Position numbers and translations under genes: made by a program. Under the pieces are notes generated by a model. That model did no database searches, was not told where the DNA came from, and worked only from the letters and a program-made list of their open reading frames with translations. A stretch of DNA of 64,000 bases from Aquisalimonas sp. (lineage in GTDB: Bacteria; Pseudomonadota; Gammaproteobacteria; Nitrococcales; Aquisalimonadaceae), in NCBI GenBank assembly GCA_007126095.1, contig SLBZ01000015.1, positions 62,001 to 126,000 of the forward strand, read 5' to 3'. This document shows positions 17,722 through 25,991 of the stretch, piece after piece. Numbering within the stretch: the stretch's first letter is position 1; the number at the start of each line of letters is the position of its first letter.

Positions 17722-18849
17722 TTACTTGCCGGGCAGCGCCCGTGAAAGCAGTTCGTCGAGCCAGTGGCCGGCGCGTTCCGCCTTGGTATTGAGATAGCGC
17801 ACATTGTGCGGATTCAGCGAGCCGTGCAGCGGCTGCCGTTCCACCACGGTAATGCCGCCGTCTTCCAGCGCCTCGATCTTCAGCGGATTGTTCGTGAGCA
17901 GGGAGACGCGGTTGATCCGCAGATGCTGGAGCATCTCCACCGCCGCCTCGTAGCGCCGCTCGTCGGAGCCGAAACCGAGGGAGCAATCCGCTTCCACGGT
18001 GTCCATGCCGGAATCCTGCAGGGTGTAGGCCCTGAGCTTGTTCGCCAGTCCGATGCCACGACCCTCCTGCGCGAGATACAGAAGAATGCCGCCACCGGCC
18101 TGATCGATGGTGCGCACGCTGTTGCGGAGCTGCTCGCCGCAGTCGCATCGCAGGCTGCCGAACAGGTCTCCGGTCAGGCAGGAGGAGTGCATCCGGATCG
18201 GCAGCGGGTCGGGCCACTGGTCCTGGTCTCCGATCAGCACGGCGATGTGCTCCAGCAGCCCGTTCGCCTCACGGAAGAGAATGAAGCGGGTGTTGTCGGC
18301 ATCTTCCAGGGGCACACTGGCGTCGCTGACGTGGGCCATCTCGAGCTGTGGTGAGGCGGCTACGGCAAGCGCGGGTGTCGCGTCGACTCCGAGAATCGTG
18401 CCGTCGGCCTGCAGCCGGTCCACCGTATCGCTGTCGCCGGCGGGGACGGCGATGGTCACCACGGCGGGAAGCAGCTTGCCCGCCCGGGCCAGGTGCAGAG
18501 CGGCGTACTCGGCTTCGTCGGCAGGCTCCAGGTCAGCGCTGGCCCGGTGATGTTCGTGCTCGCAGACGACCGTCGCCAGACTCTGGACGTCCGCCACCGC
18601 CACATCGTCCCGCAGCGGGAGGCGGATGGCGGGGGCATTGCCCGGCTCCATGCCCAGGGCGCGGGCGCGGTTCGGGGTGATGATCAGCGCCGGATGTCCG
18701 CCGGGGGCGAGCGTGCGCAGGTGGTCCAGCATGGCTGGCGTGAGGGTCTCGACGGCCATGGCCACCACGTCTGGTTGGTCACCGCCACTGCTGACCCGGA
18801 TGGGTTGCCCCCGGCGCAGGTCGAAGATGGCGCGCTCTGCTTGTTGCAT
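17722..18849 (-). CDS. GTP cyclohydrolase II with degenerate RibB-like N-terminal domain
   Basis: A 375-residue protein. The C-terminal half (about 170-370) is GTP cyclohydrolase II: zinc cysteines in SSCLTGDLFGSLRCDCG, AQEGRGIGL, the Tyr equivalent to E. coli RibA Tyr105 in LRAYTLQDSG, the Arg of SDERR and LLTNNP. The N-terminal ~160 residues resemble the DHBP-synthase fold (IFDLRRGQPI, PALIITPNRARALG), but the catalytic RENEGDL motif is replaced by SSGGDQPDVV, so RibB activity is probably lost. Retained Tyr105 suggests the normal diaminopyrimidine product. The ATG at 18849 is used; an open frame to 18948 would cross the shared promoter. Divergent from the RibD-like gene. Confidence 0.9.
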   Translation of the reverse strand: MQQAERAIFDLRRGQPIRVSSGGDQPDVVAMAVETLTPAMLDHLRTLAPGGHPALIITPNRARALGMEPGNAPAIRLPLRDDVAVADVQSLATVVCEHEHHRASADLEPADEAEYAALHLARAGKLLPAVVTIAVPAGDSDTVDRLQADGTILGVDATPALAVAASPQLEMAHVSDASVPLEDADNTRFILFREANGLLEHIAVLIGDQDQWPDPLPIRMHSSCLTGDLFGSLRCDCGEQLRNSVRTIDQAGGGILLYLAQEGRGIGLANKLRAYTLQDSGMDTVEADCSLGFGSDERRYEAAVEMLQHLRINRVSLLTNNPLKIEALEDGGITVVERQPLHGSLNPHNVRYLNTKAERAGHWLDELLSRALPGK

Positions 18850-18866
18850 ATGTGCTGTCCAATACT

Positions 18867-18883
18867 TGTAGCGATATACTACA
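18867..18883. promoter_or_regulatory. Dyad in the ribA-like/ribD-like divergent promoter
   Basis: TGTAG (18867-18871) and CTACA (18879-18883) flank CGATATA in the 67-base gap between the two divergent genes. On the plus strand it contains TATACT (18875-18880) as a possible -10, but no -35 is at the right distance in either direction, which suggests an activator or alternative sigma factor. No FMN riboswitch could fit here. Confidence 0.4.
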
Positions 18884-18916
18884 GTGTAACCCAACGCGAC
18901 ACCGGAGATTGTCCCA

Positions 18917-19783
18917 GTGACCGACGAGCCCGGCGCCACCGCTGACACCAGCCCCCTCGGGACGGATCTTGCCTGGGCGCTGCTGCAGCGCTATCGAGCC
19001 GCGACGGAGCAGCCCGAAGGCGGTGTCATGGCGCTGGACGGGCTCGACGTGCTCAGGCTGCACGACGATGGTTCATGGGCACCAATGGTGCCGATGGATG
19101 GCGCTGCGCGCCACCTGTTTGATCTGTATCTGCCCCTGGTGGCGCGGCCCCGACTGGCCATCGCGCAGCTGGGCCAGAGCCTGGACGGCCATATCGCCAC
19201 CGAGTCGGGCCATTCCCGGTACGTCACTGGCCCCGACGACATCCGCCACCTGCATCGGCTGCGGGCGCTGGTGGACGCCGTGGTAGTCGGCCCCGGCACG
19301 GTGGCGGCCGACAACCCGCAGCTCACGGTGCGGGAGGTTTCCGGTCCGCATCCGGTGCGCGTGGTGCTCGACCCGCGCAACCGGTTGAGTGCGGATTATC
19401 GCCTGTTTCGGGACCGGGATGCACCGACCCTGTTGTTTCGCAGCGACGATACGGCACCACCGCGGGGCGTCGAAGTGTTGCAGGAGCCCGCCGATGGCGG
19501 CGATTTCGACCCGCACGCGATCCTCCGGCGACTGGCGGCGCGCGGGCTGCGGCGGGTGCTGGTGGAGGGCGGGGGGCGTACCGTCTCCCGCTTCCTGGCA
19601 GCCGGTGCGCTCGACCGGCTGCACGTCACGGTGGCACCGCTGGTGATCGGCTCTGGCCGGCCCGGGCTCGTGCTGCCCGCCATCGACACCATGGACGAGG
19701 CGCTGCGCCCCGAGTGCCGCCACTTCCCCCTGGGTCACGACGTCCTGTTCGACTTCCGGCTGTCGTCCGGGGCGTCCCGCTGA
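18917..19783 (+). CDS. RibD C-terminal (reductase) domain protein
   Basis: A 288-residue protein with a stand-alone RibD reductase domain (about 75-285): LGQSLDGHIATESGHSRYVTG, VVGPGTVAADNPQLTVR, PVRVVLDPRNR and RRVLVEGGGRTVSRFL. The deaminase half of canonical RibD is absent; the first ~70 residues are unlike it. It probably reduces the ribosyl chain of a GTP-derived aminopyrimidine with NADPH. Start is GTG at 18917 with GGAG nine bases upstream. Divergent from the GTP cyclohydrolase II gene; its 3' end overlaps the convergent flippase-like gene by 49 bases. Confidence 0.88.
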   Translation: MTDEPGATADTSPLGTDLAWALLQRYRAATEQPEGGVMALDGLDVLRLHDDGSWAPMVPMDGAARHLFDLYLPLVARPRLAIAQLGQSLDGHIATESGHSRYVTGPDDIRHLHRLRALVDAVVVGPGTVAADNPQLTVREVSGPHPVRVVLDPRNRLSADYRLFRDRDAPTLLFRSDDTAPPRGVEVLQEPADGGDFDPHAILRRLAARGLRRVLVEGGGRTVSRFLAAGALDRLHVTVAPLVIGSGRPGLVLPAIDTMDEALRPECRHFPLGHDVLFDFRLSSGASR

Positions 19784-20694
19784 TCGGCCGCTTTTGCGCG
19801 ACCTCTCTGCCCGCCGGGGACTCGCTCCAGGAACAGCGCCCCGGGAAGGGCCGCCAGCAGGACCAGCGCGCCGTACGCCAGTGCGATGGCCGCACCCTGG
19901 GCCGGATCGAGACCGGCAATGGCCCAGACCGCCGCCGCAGCCCCTTCCCGCAGTCCCCATCCGGCGATGGTCACGGGCACCAGCATGGCCAGCAGCACCG
20001 GCGGTATCAGTGGCAGCAGCTGGGCGGCGGGCAGCTCCGCACCGATGGCCCGCGCGGCCGCCAGAAACACCAGCAGGTAAGTGGCGACCACGGCTGCGGA
20101 GCCCAGGAGCTGCAGCGGTAGCGCCGTTGGCGTGAGCAGGGCGCGCCGGGTGTCCGTGATGATCCCCGGCGGGGCATGGGCCGAGGGGCCACGGAGTCGC
20201 GGGGCCGTCACGAGCACCACCGCGGCCACACCGGCGGCGCTGCCCCACGACCACGCCGCGGAGACCAGCCCGAACAGGCTCAGGAGCGCGGGCACGGCGA
20301 TCAGTGCCATGACCAGTTGGCCCGAACCGCGCTCCAGGACCACGGCGCGCACCGCCTGGCCGGTATTGCGGCTGACACCGGCGTGGCGCCAGGCCCGGGA
20401 GACGTCGCCGAGGACGCCGCCGGGAAGGACCTGGTTGAGAAAGCCGGCCAGCAGGTACTCCCTGAGCGCCAGCGGCAACGGTAACGCCAGCCCCAGTCGT
20501 GCGGCGGTGAACTGCCAGCGCCAGGCCGAGAGCAGGAGCTGCAGCGCGGACAGGGCCAGCGCGACGATGACCCAGCGCGGGTCGATTCCCGCCAGGTGCG
20601 CGGTAACCGCGCCCACATCCGTCCACCATGCCACTGCCGTTAACAGCACAGCACTGGTGGCCACCCGCACCAGCCATCGGCGGCCCGGCGTCAC
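19735..20694 (-). CDS. Flippase-like membrane protein (LPG-synthase TM/UPF0104 family)
   Basis: A 319-residue inner-membrane protein with about eight hydrophobic segments, of the AglD/lysylphosphatidylglycerol-synthase TM family. Typical stretches are FLNQVLPGGVLGDVSRAWRH and AGWGLREGAAAAVWA. Members are thought to move or modify lipid-linked molecules. The frame stays open to 20787, but the GTG at 20694 is chosen because it forms a GTGA overlap with the stop of the methyltransferase upstream, like the next two junctions in this operon. Next to a glycosyltransferase, this hints at a lipid-linked or exported product. Confidence 0.82.
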   Translation of the reverse strand: MTPGRRWLVRVATSAVLLTAVAWWTDVGAVTAHLAGIDPRWVIVALALSALQLLLSAWRWQFTAARLGLALPLPLALREYLLAGFLNQVLPGGVLGDVSRAWRHAGVSRNTGQAVRAVVLERGSGQLVMALIAVPALLSLFGLVSAAWSWGSAAGVAAVVLVTAPRLRGPSAHAPPGIITDTRRALLTPTALPLQLLGSAAVVATYLLVFLAAARAIGAELPAAQLLPLIPPVLLAMLVPVTIAGWGLREGAAAAVWAIAGLDPAQGAAIALAYGALVLLAALPGALFLERVPGGQRGRAKAADQRDAPDDSRKSNRTS

Positions 20695-21491
20695 GCCCGC
20701 TCCGGCGGCAGGGCGAGCAGATCCAGATGGCCCACGATCAGCACGCCCTCCCCCGTGTCCAGGTGTTGGCGGCGCCGCGCCGCCCACTCGGCCAGCCGCT
20801 GGTGATCCGTGTCGGTCTGCTCATGGGCGGCGGAGAGCCAGCCGTCCAGCAGGGCCGACTGCAGCACGGCCTCGCTGCCACCGAGTTGCCAGGGGCTGGG
20901 GCTGAGCCAGGTACGGAAGCCGTGCTGGCGGAAGACCGATGCCGCCGTATCCGCGGCGTCCGGGCCCAGCGCCGGCCCGAACCCCTTGTCCCGGCGCTGA
21001 TGGCCGTTCACCAGGTTGTTCAGCAGGGCGTCGTCGGGATCGTCCGGTTGCCAGCGGATGCGGCCATCGTAGGTCAGCGACACGAGCACGGCACAGCCTG
21101 CCGCCCGGCATTCACCGGCGAACTGTTCCAGCCAGGGGCGGGAGACCAGGTCGAGCAGCGCCGAGGCGGTGACCAGGTGCGGCGCTCCTTTCGGCAGCAC
21201 CGGCGCAGCCCGCAGGTCCCTGGCGTACCGCTCGACGCGGACCGTCTCGTCCGGTGCGGTGGCGGCGGTCATGAGTGCCTGGTCCTGGTCCACCAGCTGC
21301 CAGGACTGCGGGCCGGGCAGCAGTGGTGACAGGTAGCGGAGATTGGAGCCGCTGCCGGCCCCCAGGTCCACCACCCGGACATGCCGGTCGGGCAGCCACT
21401 CGGTCAGCGGCGGTAGCAGCGCGACGGCCCGCGCCCGATGGTCGGCCTGCTCGCGCAGGTGGAGCCAGTGCGCGCTGAACTGCGTACTCAC
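20691..21491 (-). CDS. Class I SAM-dependent methyltransferase
   Basis: A 266-residue protein with SAM-binding motif I VVDLGAGSGSNLRYLSPLL (about 46-64), an acidic motif II in WQLVDQDQALM and LVTASALLDLVSRPW as the post-II region. The specific substrate cannot be read. GTG start at 21491 overlaps the glycosyltransferase stop as GTGA; its own stop overlaps the next GTG. It therefore belongs to one translationally coupled operon with the glycosyltransferase and flippase-like gene. Confidence 0.85.
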   Translation of the reverse strand: MSTQFSAHWLHLREQADHRARAVALLPPLTEWLPDRHVRVVDLGAGSGSNLRYLSPLLPGPQSWQLVDQDQALMTAATAPDETVRVERYARDLRAAPVLPKGAPHLVTASALLDLVSRPWLEQFAGECRAAGCAVLVSLTYDGRIRWQPDDPDDALLNNLVNGHQRRDKGFGPALGPDAADTAASVFRQHGFRTWLSPSPWQLGGSEAVLQSALLDGWLSAAHEQTDTDHQRLAEWAARRRQHLDTGEGVLIVGHLDLLALPPERA

Positions 21492-22540
21492 ACCAGGTCC
21501 TCCACTGCTTTGGCGAACAGTGTGCCGGTTTCCGTCCAGTTTGGCAGAGAGCCGGCATAATGCCTGGATGCCCGCGCCGCGCGCGCTCTGGCGCCGTGAT
21601 CGTGCAGCAGCGTGGCGATTGCCCCGGCGAGCGCCGCTGCATCGCCGGGCGGGACCAGCCGGCCCGCCGCCTCCGGCACGGTGTCCGGGATGGCGCCGCC
21701 GGTGGTGCTGACGACGGGAAGCCCCCGGGCCAGCGCCTCCGCCAGCACCATGCCGTAGCCCTCGTAGTGGGATGGCAGGACGAACAGCGTGCTGCGGTCG
21801 TAGGCGCGATCCAGCCGCGCCGGGCCGCATTCGCCGGCCAGCTCGATGCGGTCCGTGAGCCCGGCGTCATGGATGCGGTTGCGGAGGGCTGCGGCAAAGG
21901 ACGGGTCGGCCGTGGTGCCGCCGGCGATCAGGCAGCACCAGGGTGTGTCCCGAAGCCGTTCCAGGGCTGCCACCAGCACGTCCTGACCCTTGCGCGGGAT
22001 GACGCTGCCCACGCACAGCAGCATGGGCGGCTCACCGGGGGCCGGGCCTCGGGCAGGTGGCGCCGGGTCCGTGCCGGGCGCGACCACGCGGATGCGCGTC
22101 TCGGGGACACCCAGATGCGCCACCCGGCGCCGGGTATGGCGGCTGGTGACGATGGCGCCTTCGCACACAGCCAGAGCGCGGGCCTCGCGCTCCAGGAGAC
22201 GCTCCCGCAGGGCCGGGTCGAGCCCGGTCTCGTCACCCAGCGGATGGTGGACCAGCGCAAGCAGGCGCAGGCGGGCCGCATGGGCCGCTGCGATAGCGGG
22301 GCTGTCCCCCAGGGCGAGCCCGTCAATGACCGCGCGACTGCCGTCCGGGAGCGCGGCGAGTGTGGCGTCCAGCGCCGTGCGGGCCTCGGCGTCCGTTGCC
22401 GGGAACGCCCCGGCAAGCTCATGCACCGTGACCGTCCAGTGCATCGCCCGCAGTGCCTCCACCACTCGGGCGTCGTAGCGGCTGCCGCCGGTGGGTCGGT
22501 CGATTGGCCCCGGCACGAGCAGGTGCAGAGGCGCGCTCAC
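21488..22540 (-). CDS. GT4-family glycosyltransferase
   Basis: A 350-residue GT-B glycosyltransferase. The C-terminal half has [41 protein letters not shown] and [15 protein letters not shown], the nucleotide-sugar binding EX7E region of GT4 enzymes. The N-terminal half begins [20 protein letters not shown], the glycine-rich acceptor-side loop. GTG start at 22540 shares GTGA with the stop of the PTPS-like gene. It probably attaches a sugar to the product of this locus; acceptor unknown. Confidence 0.88.
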   Translation of the reverse strand: MSAPLHLLVPGPIDRPTGGSRYDARVVEALRAMHWTVTVHELAGAFPATDAEARTALDATLAALPDGSRAVIDGLALGDSPAIAAAHAARLRLLALVHHPLGDETGLDPALRERLLEREARALAVCEGAIVTSRHTRRRVAHLGVPETRIRVVAPGTDPAPPARGPAPGEPPMLLCVGSVIPRKGQDVLVAALERLRDTPWCCLIAGGTTADPSFAAALRNRIHDAGLTDRIELAGECGPARLDRAYDRSTLFVLPSHYEGYGMVLAEALARGLPVVSTTGGAIPDTVPEAAGRLVPPGDAAALAGAIATLLHDHGARARAARASRHYAGSLPNWTETGTLFAKAVEDLV

Positions 22541-22959
22541 CCGACCGTGTCTCCATCCGCGAGCAGCCGCCCTTCGTAGCTCGCCCACGCGATGTGGGAT
22601 TCGTGCAGCACCACCGCCATGTGCGTGAGTCCGCGGGCCTGCGGGCCGAGCCGTCCCGCCTGCACCGCCTCCGCCATGCGCCGGAAGATCAGTCCGGCCA
22701 GGAACTCGGTGGTGGTGTTCTGCCCGGCGAGGGCCGGGTCGGCGTCCAGGTTGCTGTAGTTCAGCGGCGCGAGCACGGACCGCAGTTGCTCGCCGGCCAG
22801 GCCGATGTCCACGACCAGGTTGTCGTCGTCGAGCTGAGGCCGGCGGAACGTGACGTCCACCAGGTAGGTGGCGCCATGGAGCTGCTGCGCCGGCCCGAAG
22901 GTCTCGCCCCGGAAGCTGTGGGCGATCATGATGTGTTCGCGAACGGTCAGGCTGTACAT
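22537..22959 (-). CDS. PTPS/QueD-fold protein lacking catalytic residues
   Basis: A 140-residue tetrahydropterin-synthase fold. Aligning by eye with QueD, the first zinc His (IAHSF) and second (LHG) remain, but the third His is Ala (HGATY), the catalytic Cys position is Ala, and the Asp-His of the LDH motif is replaced (PLNYSNLD). The substrate-side NTTTEFLA and the pterin-anchoring Glu (HES) are kept. It may thus bind a pterin or pyrimidine without doing PTPS/QueD chemistry. It sits between the glycosyltransferase (GTGA overlap) and dehydrogenase genes, fitting a pathway-specific role. Confidence 0.82.
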   Translation of the reverse strand: MYSLTVREHIMIAHSFRGETFGPAQQLHGATYLVDVTFRRPQLDDDNLVVDIGLAGEQLRSVLAPLNYSNLDADPALAGQNTTTEFLAGLIFRRMAEAVQAGRLGPQARGLTHMAVVLHESHIAWASYEGRLLADGDTVG

Positions 22960-22983
22960 GGGTGACTCCGTGACTTGGCCGGG

Positions 22984-23958
22984 TCAGGCGTAGGTGATGC
23001 GGTGACAAAGCGTGTTGCCGGCATCGGCGCACAGCTCTGGGAGCAGCGCCGGCATGGCGTCGAACGGGGTTTCGCCGGTGATCAGTGCATCCAGGCGCGC
23101 GTCGTGCAGCAGCTCGAGGGCCAGGTGTATGCGCCGCTGGTGATCCCAGCGAGGGCTGCGGTCCGGTGGCAGGCGGCCGACCTGGCTGCTGCGGATGGTC
23201 AGCCGGCGGGAGTGAAACCCTTCGCCCAGGGGCAGGCTGACCGGTGTGTCGCCGTACCAGCTCAGCTCGATCACCGTTGCTTCGGTTGCGGCCGCCCCGA
23301 GAGCTGTTGCAAGACCGTCCGGCTGGCCGCTGGCGTGGAAGACCACATCGGCGTCGGGCTCGGCGGTGGTCGCGAACGACAGGCCAAGGGTTCGGGCGGT
23401 GATGGCGCGCGCCGGGTTGGTGTCCACCAGGGTGACCGCAGCGCCGGGGATGTCCCGGCACAGCCACGCCACGAGCAGGCCGACCACACCGCCGCCGATG
23501 ACGACGATGCGATCCCCGGGCCCGGGCCGGCCGTCCCACACGGCATTGACGGCGGTCTCCATGTTGGCGGCGAGAATCGCCCGCTGTGCCGGCACGGCCT
23601 CCGGGATGGGGGTCACCGCCGACCCGGGCACAACGAAGTAGTCCTGATGCGGATGCAGGCAGAAGACGGAACGCTCCCGGAGGCTGTCCGGCCCTTCGAC
23701 GACGTCGCCCACCGCCATGTAGCCGTAGGCCACGGGGCCGGGGAACCGACCCTGCTGAAACGGGGCGCGCATGGCGTCGTACTGGCTCGGAGGCACACGC
23801 CCCTGGAATATCAGGCACTCGGTGCCGCGGCTCACGCCCGAGTAGCGCATGCGAACCAGCACGTCCGGCGGCGATGGCTTCGGGAGTGGCACGTCACCGA
23901 TCACGCCATTGCCGGGCGCTTCCACACGGAACTGTCTCGCCATGGTGACTTCGCTCAT
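22984..23958 (-). CDS. MDR-family alcohol dehydrogenase (BchC-like)
   Basis: A 324-residue medium-chain dehydrogenase. The nucleotide-binding motif is IVVIGGGVVGLLVAWLC (about 150-166) with an Asp-ending second strand (VTLVDTNPA). The catalytic-domain start SGVSRGTECLIFQG has Ser where classical zinc dehydrogenases have Cys, and the structural-zinc cysteine lobe is missing; this resembles BchC-type enzymes. It probably oxidises or reduces an alcohol on the cluster's product. The ATG at 23958 is preferred for the GGGGA upstream; ATGs at 23982 and 23943 are alternatives. First gene of the five-gene minus-strand operon. Confidence 0.82.
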   Translation of the reverse strand: MSEVTMARQFRVEAPGNGVIGDVPLPKPSPPDVLVRMRYSGVSRGTECLIFQGRVPPSQYDAMRAPFQQGRFPGPVAYGYMAVGDVVEGPDSLRERSVFCLHPHQDYFVVPGSAVTPIPEAVPAQRAILAANMETAVNAVWDGRPGPGDRIVVIGGGVVGLLVAWLCRDIPGAAVTLVDTNPARAITARTLGLSFATTAEPDADVVFHASGQPDGLATALGAAATEATVIELSWYGDTPVSLPLGEGFHSRRLTIRSSQVGRLPPDRSPRWDHQRRIHLALELLHDARLDALITGETPFDAMPALLPELCADAGNTLCHRITYA

Positions 23959-24020
23959 GGATTCCCCGTTTTCTGCCGGCATTCACGCATATTCTTTGCT
24001 AGGCTTTCACTATATACAAA

Positions 24021-24048
24021 ACATGTCATCAATGTGGACCTAACATGT
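24021..24048. promoter_or_regulatory. Two ACATGT palindromes, 22 bp apart, in a divergent promoter
   Basis: ACATGT occurs at 24021-24026 and 24043-24048, two helical turns apart, in the 86-base gap between the dehydrogenase and the CDP-alcohol phosphatidyltransferase genes. The second copy overlaps the ATG at 24045. An adjacent ATATAC (24012-24017) resembles the core of the dyad at the other end of the locus. Function is inferred only from placement. Confidence 0.35.
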
Positions 24049-24806
24049 ACGGCTTCGGTGCTGCATCGCCGCGTAGACCAGCCATCCGCCGCCCCCGCCT
24101 GCTGACGCTGGAGGTCGGGGTGGGTATGGTGCTGGCGCTGTCCGTCCTGCTGGCAGTGTACGCGGCCGGTGTGATCGTGCCGACGGTGCTGCTGGCGGCG
24201 CTTGCCATTGCCCTGGCCGGTGCCGGGCTGCTGGTCGAGCGCGCGGGCCACTGGGGGCTTGGCGAGGGGATCGGGCCGGCGAATCGCGTGACGCTGGTGC
24301 GGGCGGCGCTGTGCCTGCCTGTGCTGGGGCTCGTGTTCCACCCGCAGGGCGTGGACGAGGCGGCGCGCTGGTGGGTTGTCGGCCTGGCGACGGTGGTGCT
24401 GGTACTGGATGGCGCGGATGGCTGGGTGGCCCGGCGAACGGGCTCCAGCAGCGCCTTCGGGGCGCGCTTCGACATGGAGCTGGACGCGCTGCTGCTGCTC
24501 GCGCTGTCGATGCTGGTGTGGTACAGCGGACAGGTTGACGCCTGGGTGCTTCTGATCGGTGCGCTCCGCTACGCATTCGTGGCCGCCGGCTGGTTGCTGC
24601 CGGCACTGAACCGACCCCTGCCGGAGGCGTTCCGGCGCAAGGCGGGCTGCGTGGTGCAGGGAGTTGTTCTCGTGGGCTGCCTGGTGCCACTGGTACCTGC
24701 CTCAGTGGCGACCGTGGCGGCGGCCACGGCGCTGGCGCTGCTGCTGTGGTCGTTCGCCGTCGACGTATACTGGCTGCTGTACCGGCGGCCCTGTCAGGAG
24801 GAGTGA
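24045..24806 (+). CDS. CDP-alcohol phosphatidyltransferase family membrane protein
   Basis: A 253-residue protein with about six membrane segments and the complete catalytic signature D-x2-DG-x2-AR-x8-G-x3-D-x3-D, running from LDGADGWVARR to FDMELD (residues 122-147). Such enzymes transfer a phosphoalcohol from a CDP-linked donor to an alcohol, making phospholipids or related conjugates. Next to a GTP-derived metabolite locus with a flippase-like protein and a glycosyltransferase, it may join the product to a lipid; it could equally be independent. No good Shine-Dalgarno sequence precedes the ATG. Confidence 0.85.
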   Translation: MYGFGAASPRRPAIRRPRLLTLEVGVGMVLALSVLLAVYAAGVIVPTVLLAALAIALAGAGLLVERAGHWGLGEGIGPANRVTLVRAALCLPVLGLVFHPQGVDEAARWWVVGLATVVLVLDGADGWVARRTGSSSAFGARFDMELDALLLLALSMLVWYSGQVDAWVLLIGALRYAFVAAGWLLPALNRPLPEAFRRKAGCVVQGVVLVGCLVPLVPASVATVAAATALALLLWSFAVDVYWLLYRRPCQEE

Positions 24807-24812
24807 CGTGCC

Positions 24813-25433
24813 ATGACCTCAGTCATCCCGTGCCGGCGCATGCTGCCGACTCTGTTCCTCGCCGCCTGCGTGGCCGTGGCCGGTCAGGCGCGGGCGGATG
24901 CCGATCACTGGGTGATCGACGAGGCGCATCTGTCGGTCAACTTTCTGGTGGACCATATCGGCTTCTCCAGCGTCCTGGGCATGTTCCTGGATGCCGAGGG
25001 GGAGTTTGTCTACGACCCGGACGCCATGGAGCTGGAGAGCGGCCGGGTCGTGATCCGGACCGACAGCGTGTTCACCAACCACGACGAGCGCGACGAGCAC
25101 CTGCGGGACGATGACTTTCTCGATGCCGGCGAATACGAGGAAATGGTGTTCACCGCCACGGCCTTCGAACCCGACGGTGAGGATGGCGGCCAGCTCACCG
25201 GCGATCTTGAGCTGCTGGGTGTCACGCGCCCCGTGACTCTGGACGTGACCATCAACCGCATTGACGAGTACCCGATCCGGGACGGCCTGTTCGGCGGCTA
25301 CCCGTACGTGCTGGGTGCATCCCTGCGTGGCACGTTGAATCGCAGCGACTGGGGCATGGATTACGGCATCGAGGAAGGCCTTGTCGGTGATGAAGTGGAG
25401 CTGATCCTGGAGCTGGAGGCGCGCCGGCAGTAG
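24813..25433 (+). CDS. YceI-family periplasmic protein
   Basis: A 206-residue exported protein: a signal peptide ends near QARA-DADHW (about residue 29), and the mature part is a YceI lipocalin-like barrel (WVIDEAHLSVNFLVDHIGFSS, FTNHDERDEHLRDDDFLDA, LTGDLELLGVTRPVTLDV). YceI proteins bind polyisoprenoids in the periplasm. The gene starts 6 bases after the phosphatidyltransferase stop, so it is in the same transcript and might carry an isoprenoid or lipid intermediate. GGAGG lies upstream; ATG at 24840 is an alternative. Confidence 0.9.
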   Translation: MTSVIPCRRMLPTLFLAACVAVAGQARADADHWVIDEAHLSVNFLVDHIGFSSVLGMFLDAEGEFVYDPDAMELESGRVVIRTDSVFTNHDERDEHLRDDDFLDAGEYEEMVFTATAFEPDGEDGGQLTGDLELLGVTRPVTLDVTINRIDEYPIRDGLFGGYPYVLGASLRGTLNRSDWGMDYGIEEGLVGDEVELILELEARRQ

Positions 25434-25519
25434 CGACTGCGTGAGCGGCGCGCTTGGCGCGGAGGCCCGGCCCTGTGACAATTGCGGTCCGCAATCACGG
25501 ATTCGGAGCAAACGCGCCC

Positions 25520-25894
25520 ATGAACGACTTTGACAGTGCGCCGGCCCAGGCCGGGGACAGCGCCAGCCGGCAGATGCCGATGGTGATCTACGTGCTCTAT
25601 CTGGTCGGATTTCTGACCAGCGGGATCACCACGCTGATCGGTGTCATTCTTGCCTACGTGAACCGGCGGGATGCACCGGCGTGGGTTCAGACCCATTACA
25701 CCTTCCAGATCCGCACCTTCTGGATTGCGCTGCTGGCGGCCTTCGTGGGCGGGGTGCTGTCGCTGGTGTTCATTGGCGTACTGGTCCTGTTCACGCTGAT
25801 GGTCTGGACCATCATCCGCTGCGCCGTCGGCCTATCGCGGCTGGGAGACTACAAGCCGATCCCCCGCCCGGAGAGTTGGTTGACCGGGCGGTAG
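25520..25894 (+). CDS. DUF4870-like small membrane protein
   Basis: A 124-residue protein with an N-terminal polar tail (~20 residues) and three or four membrane helices (MVIYVLYLVGFLTSGITTLIG, WIALLAAFVGGVLSLVFIGVL). The pattern, including WVQTHYTFQIRTFWI, matches DUF4870 proteins of unknown function. The ATG at 25520 is chosen over an upstream open frame because GGAG precedes it and no reasonable signal lies upstream. Separated by 86 bases from YceI. Confidence 0.75.
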   Translation: MNDFDSAPAQAGDSASRQMPMVIYVLYLVGFLTSGITTLIGVILAYVNRRDAPAWVQTHYTFQIRTFWIALLAAFVGGVLSLVFIGVLVLFTLMVWTIIRCAVGLSRLGDYKPIPRPESWLTGR

Positions 25895-25991
25895 AGTCAG
25901 CGGCTGGCGGCGCCGCAGCGGGGCTGAGCCCGGCGGTCGACTCGGTTAGCCTTGTTCAGGGACAGGCACAACAATCACGCGAGGGGGTTTC

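Noticed and set aside
18850..18916. FMN riboswitch before the riboflavin-like genes
   Set aside because: The gap is only 67 bases and lacks the conserved RFN helices.
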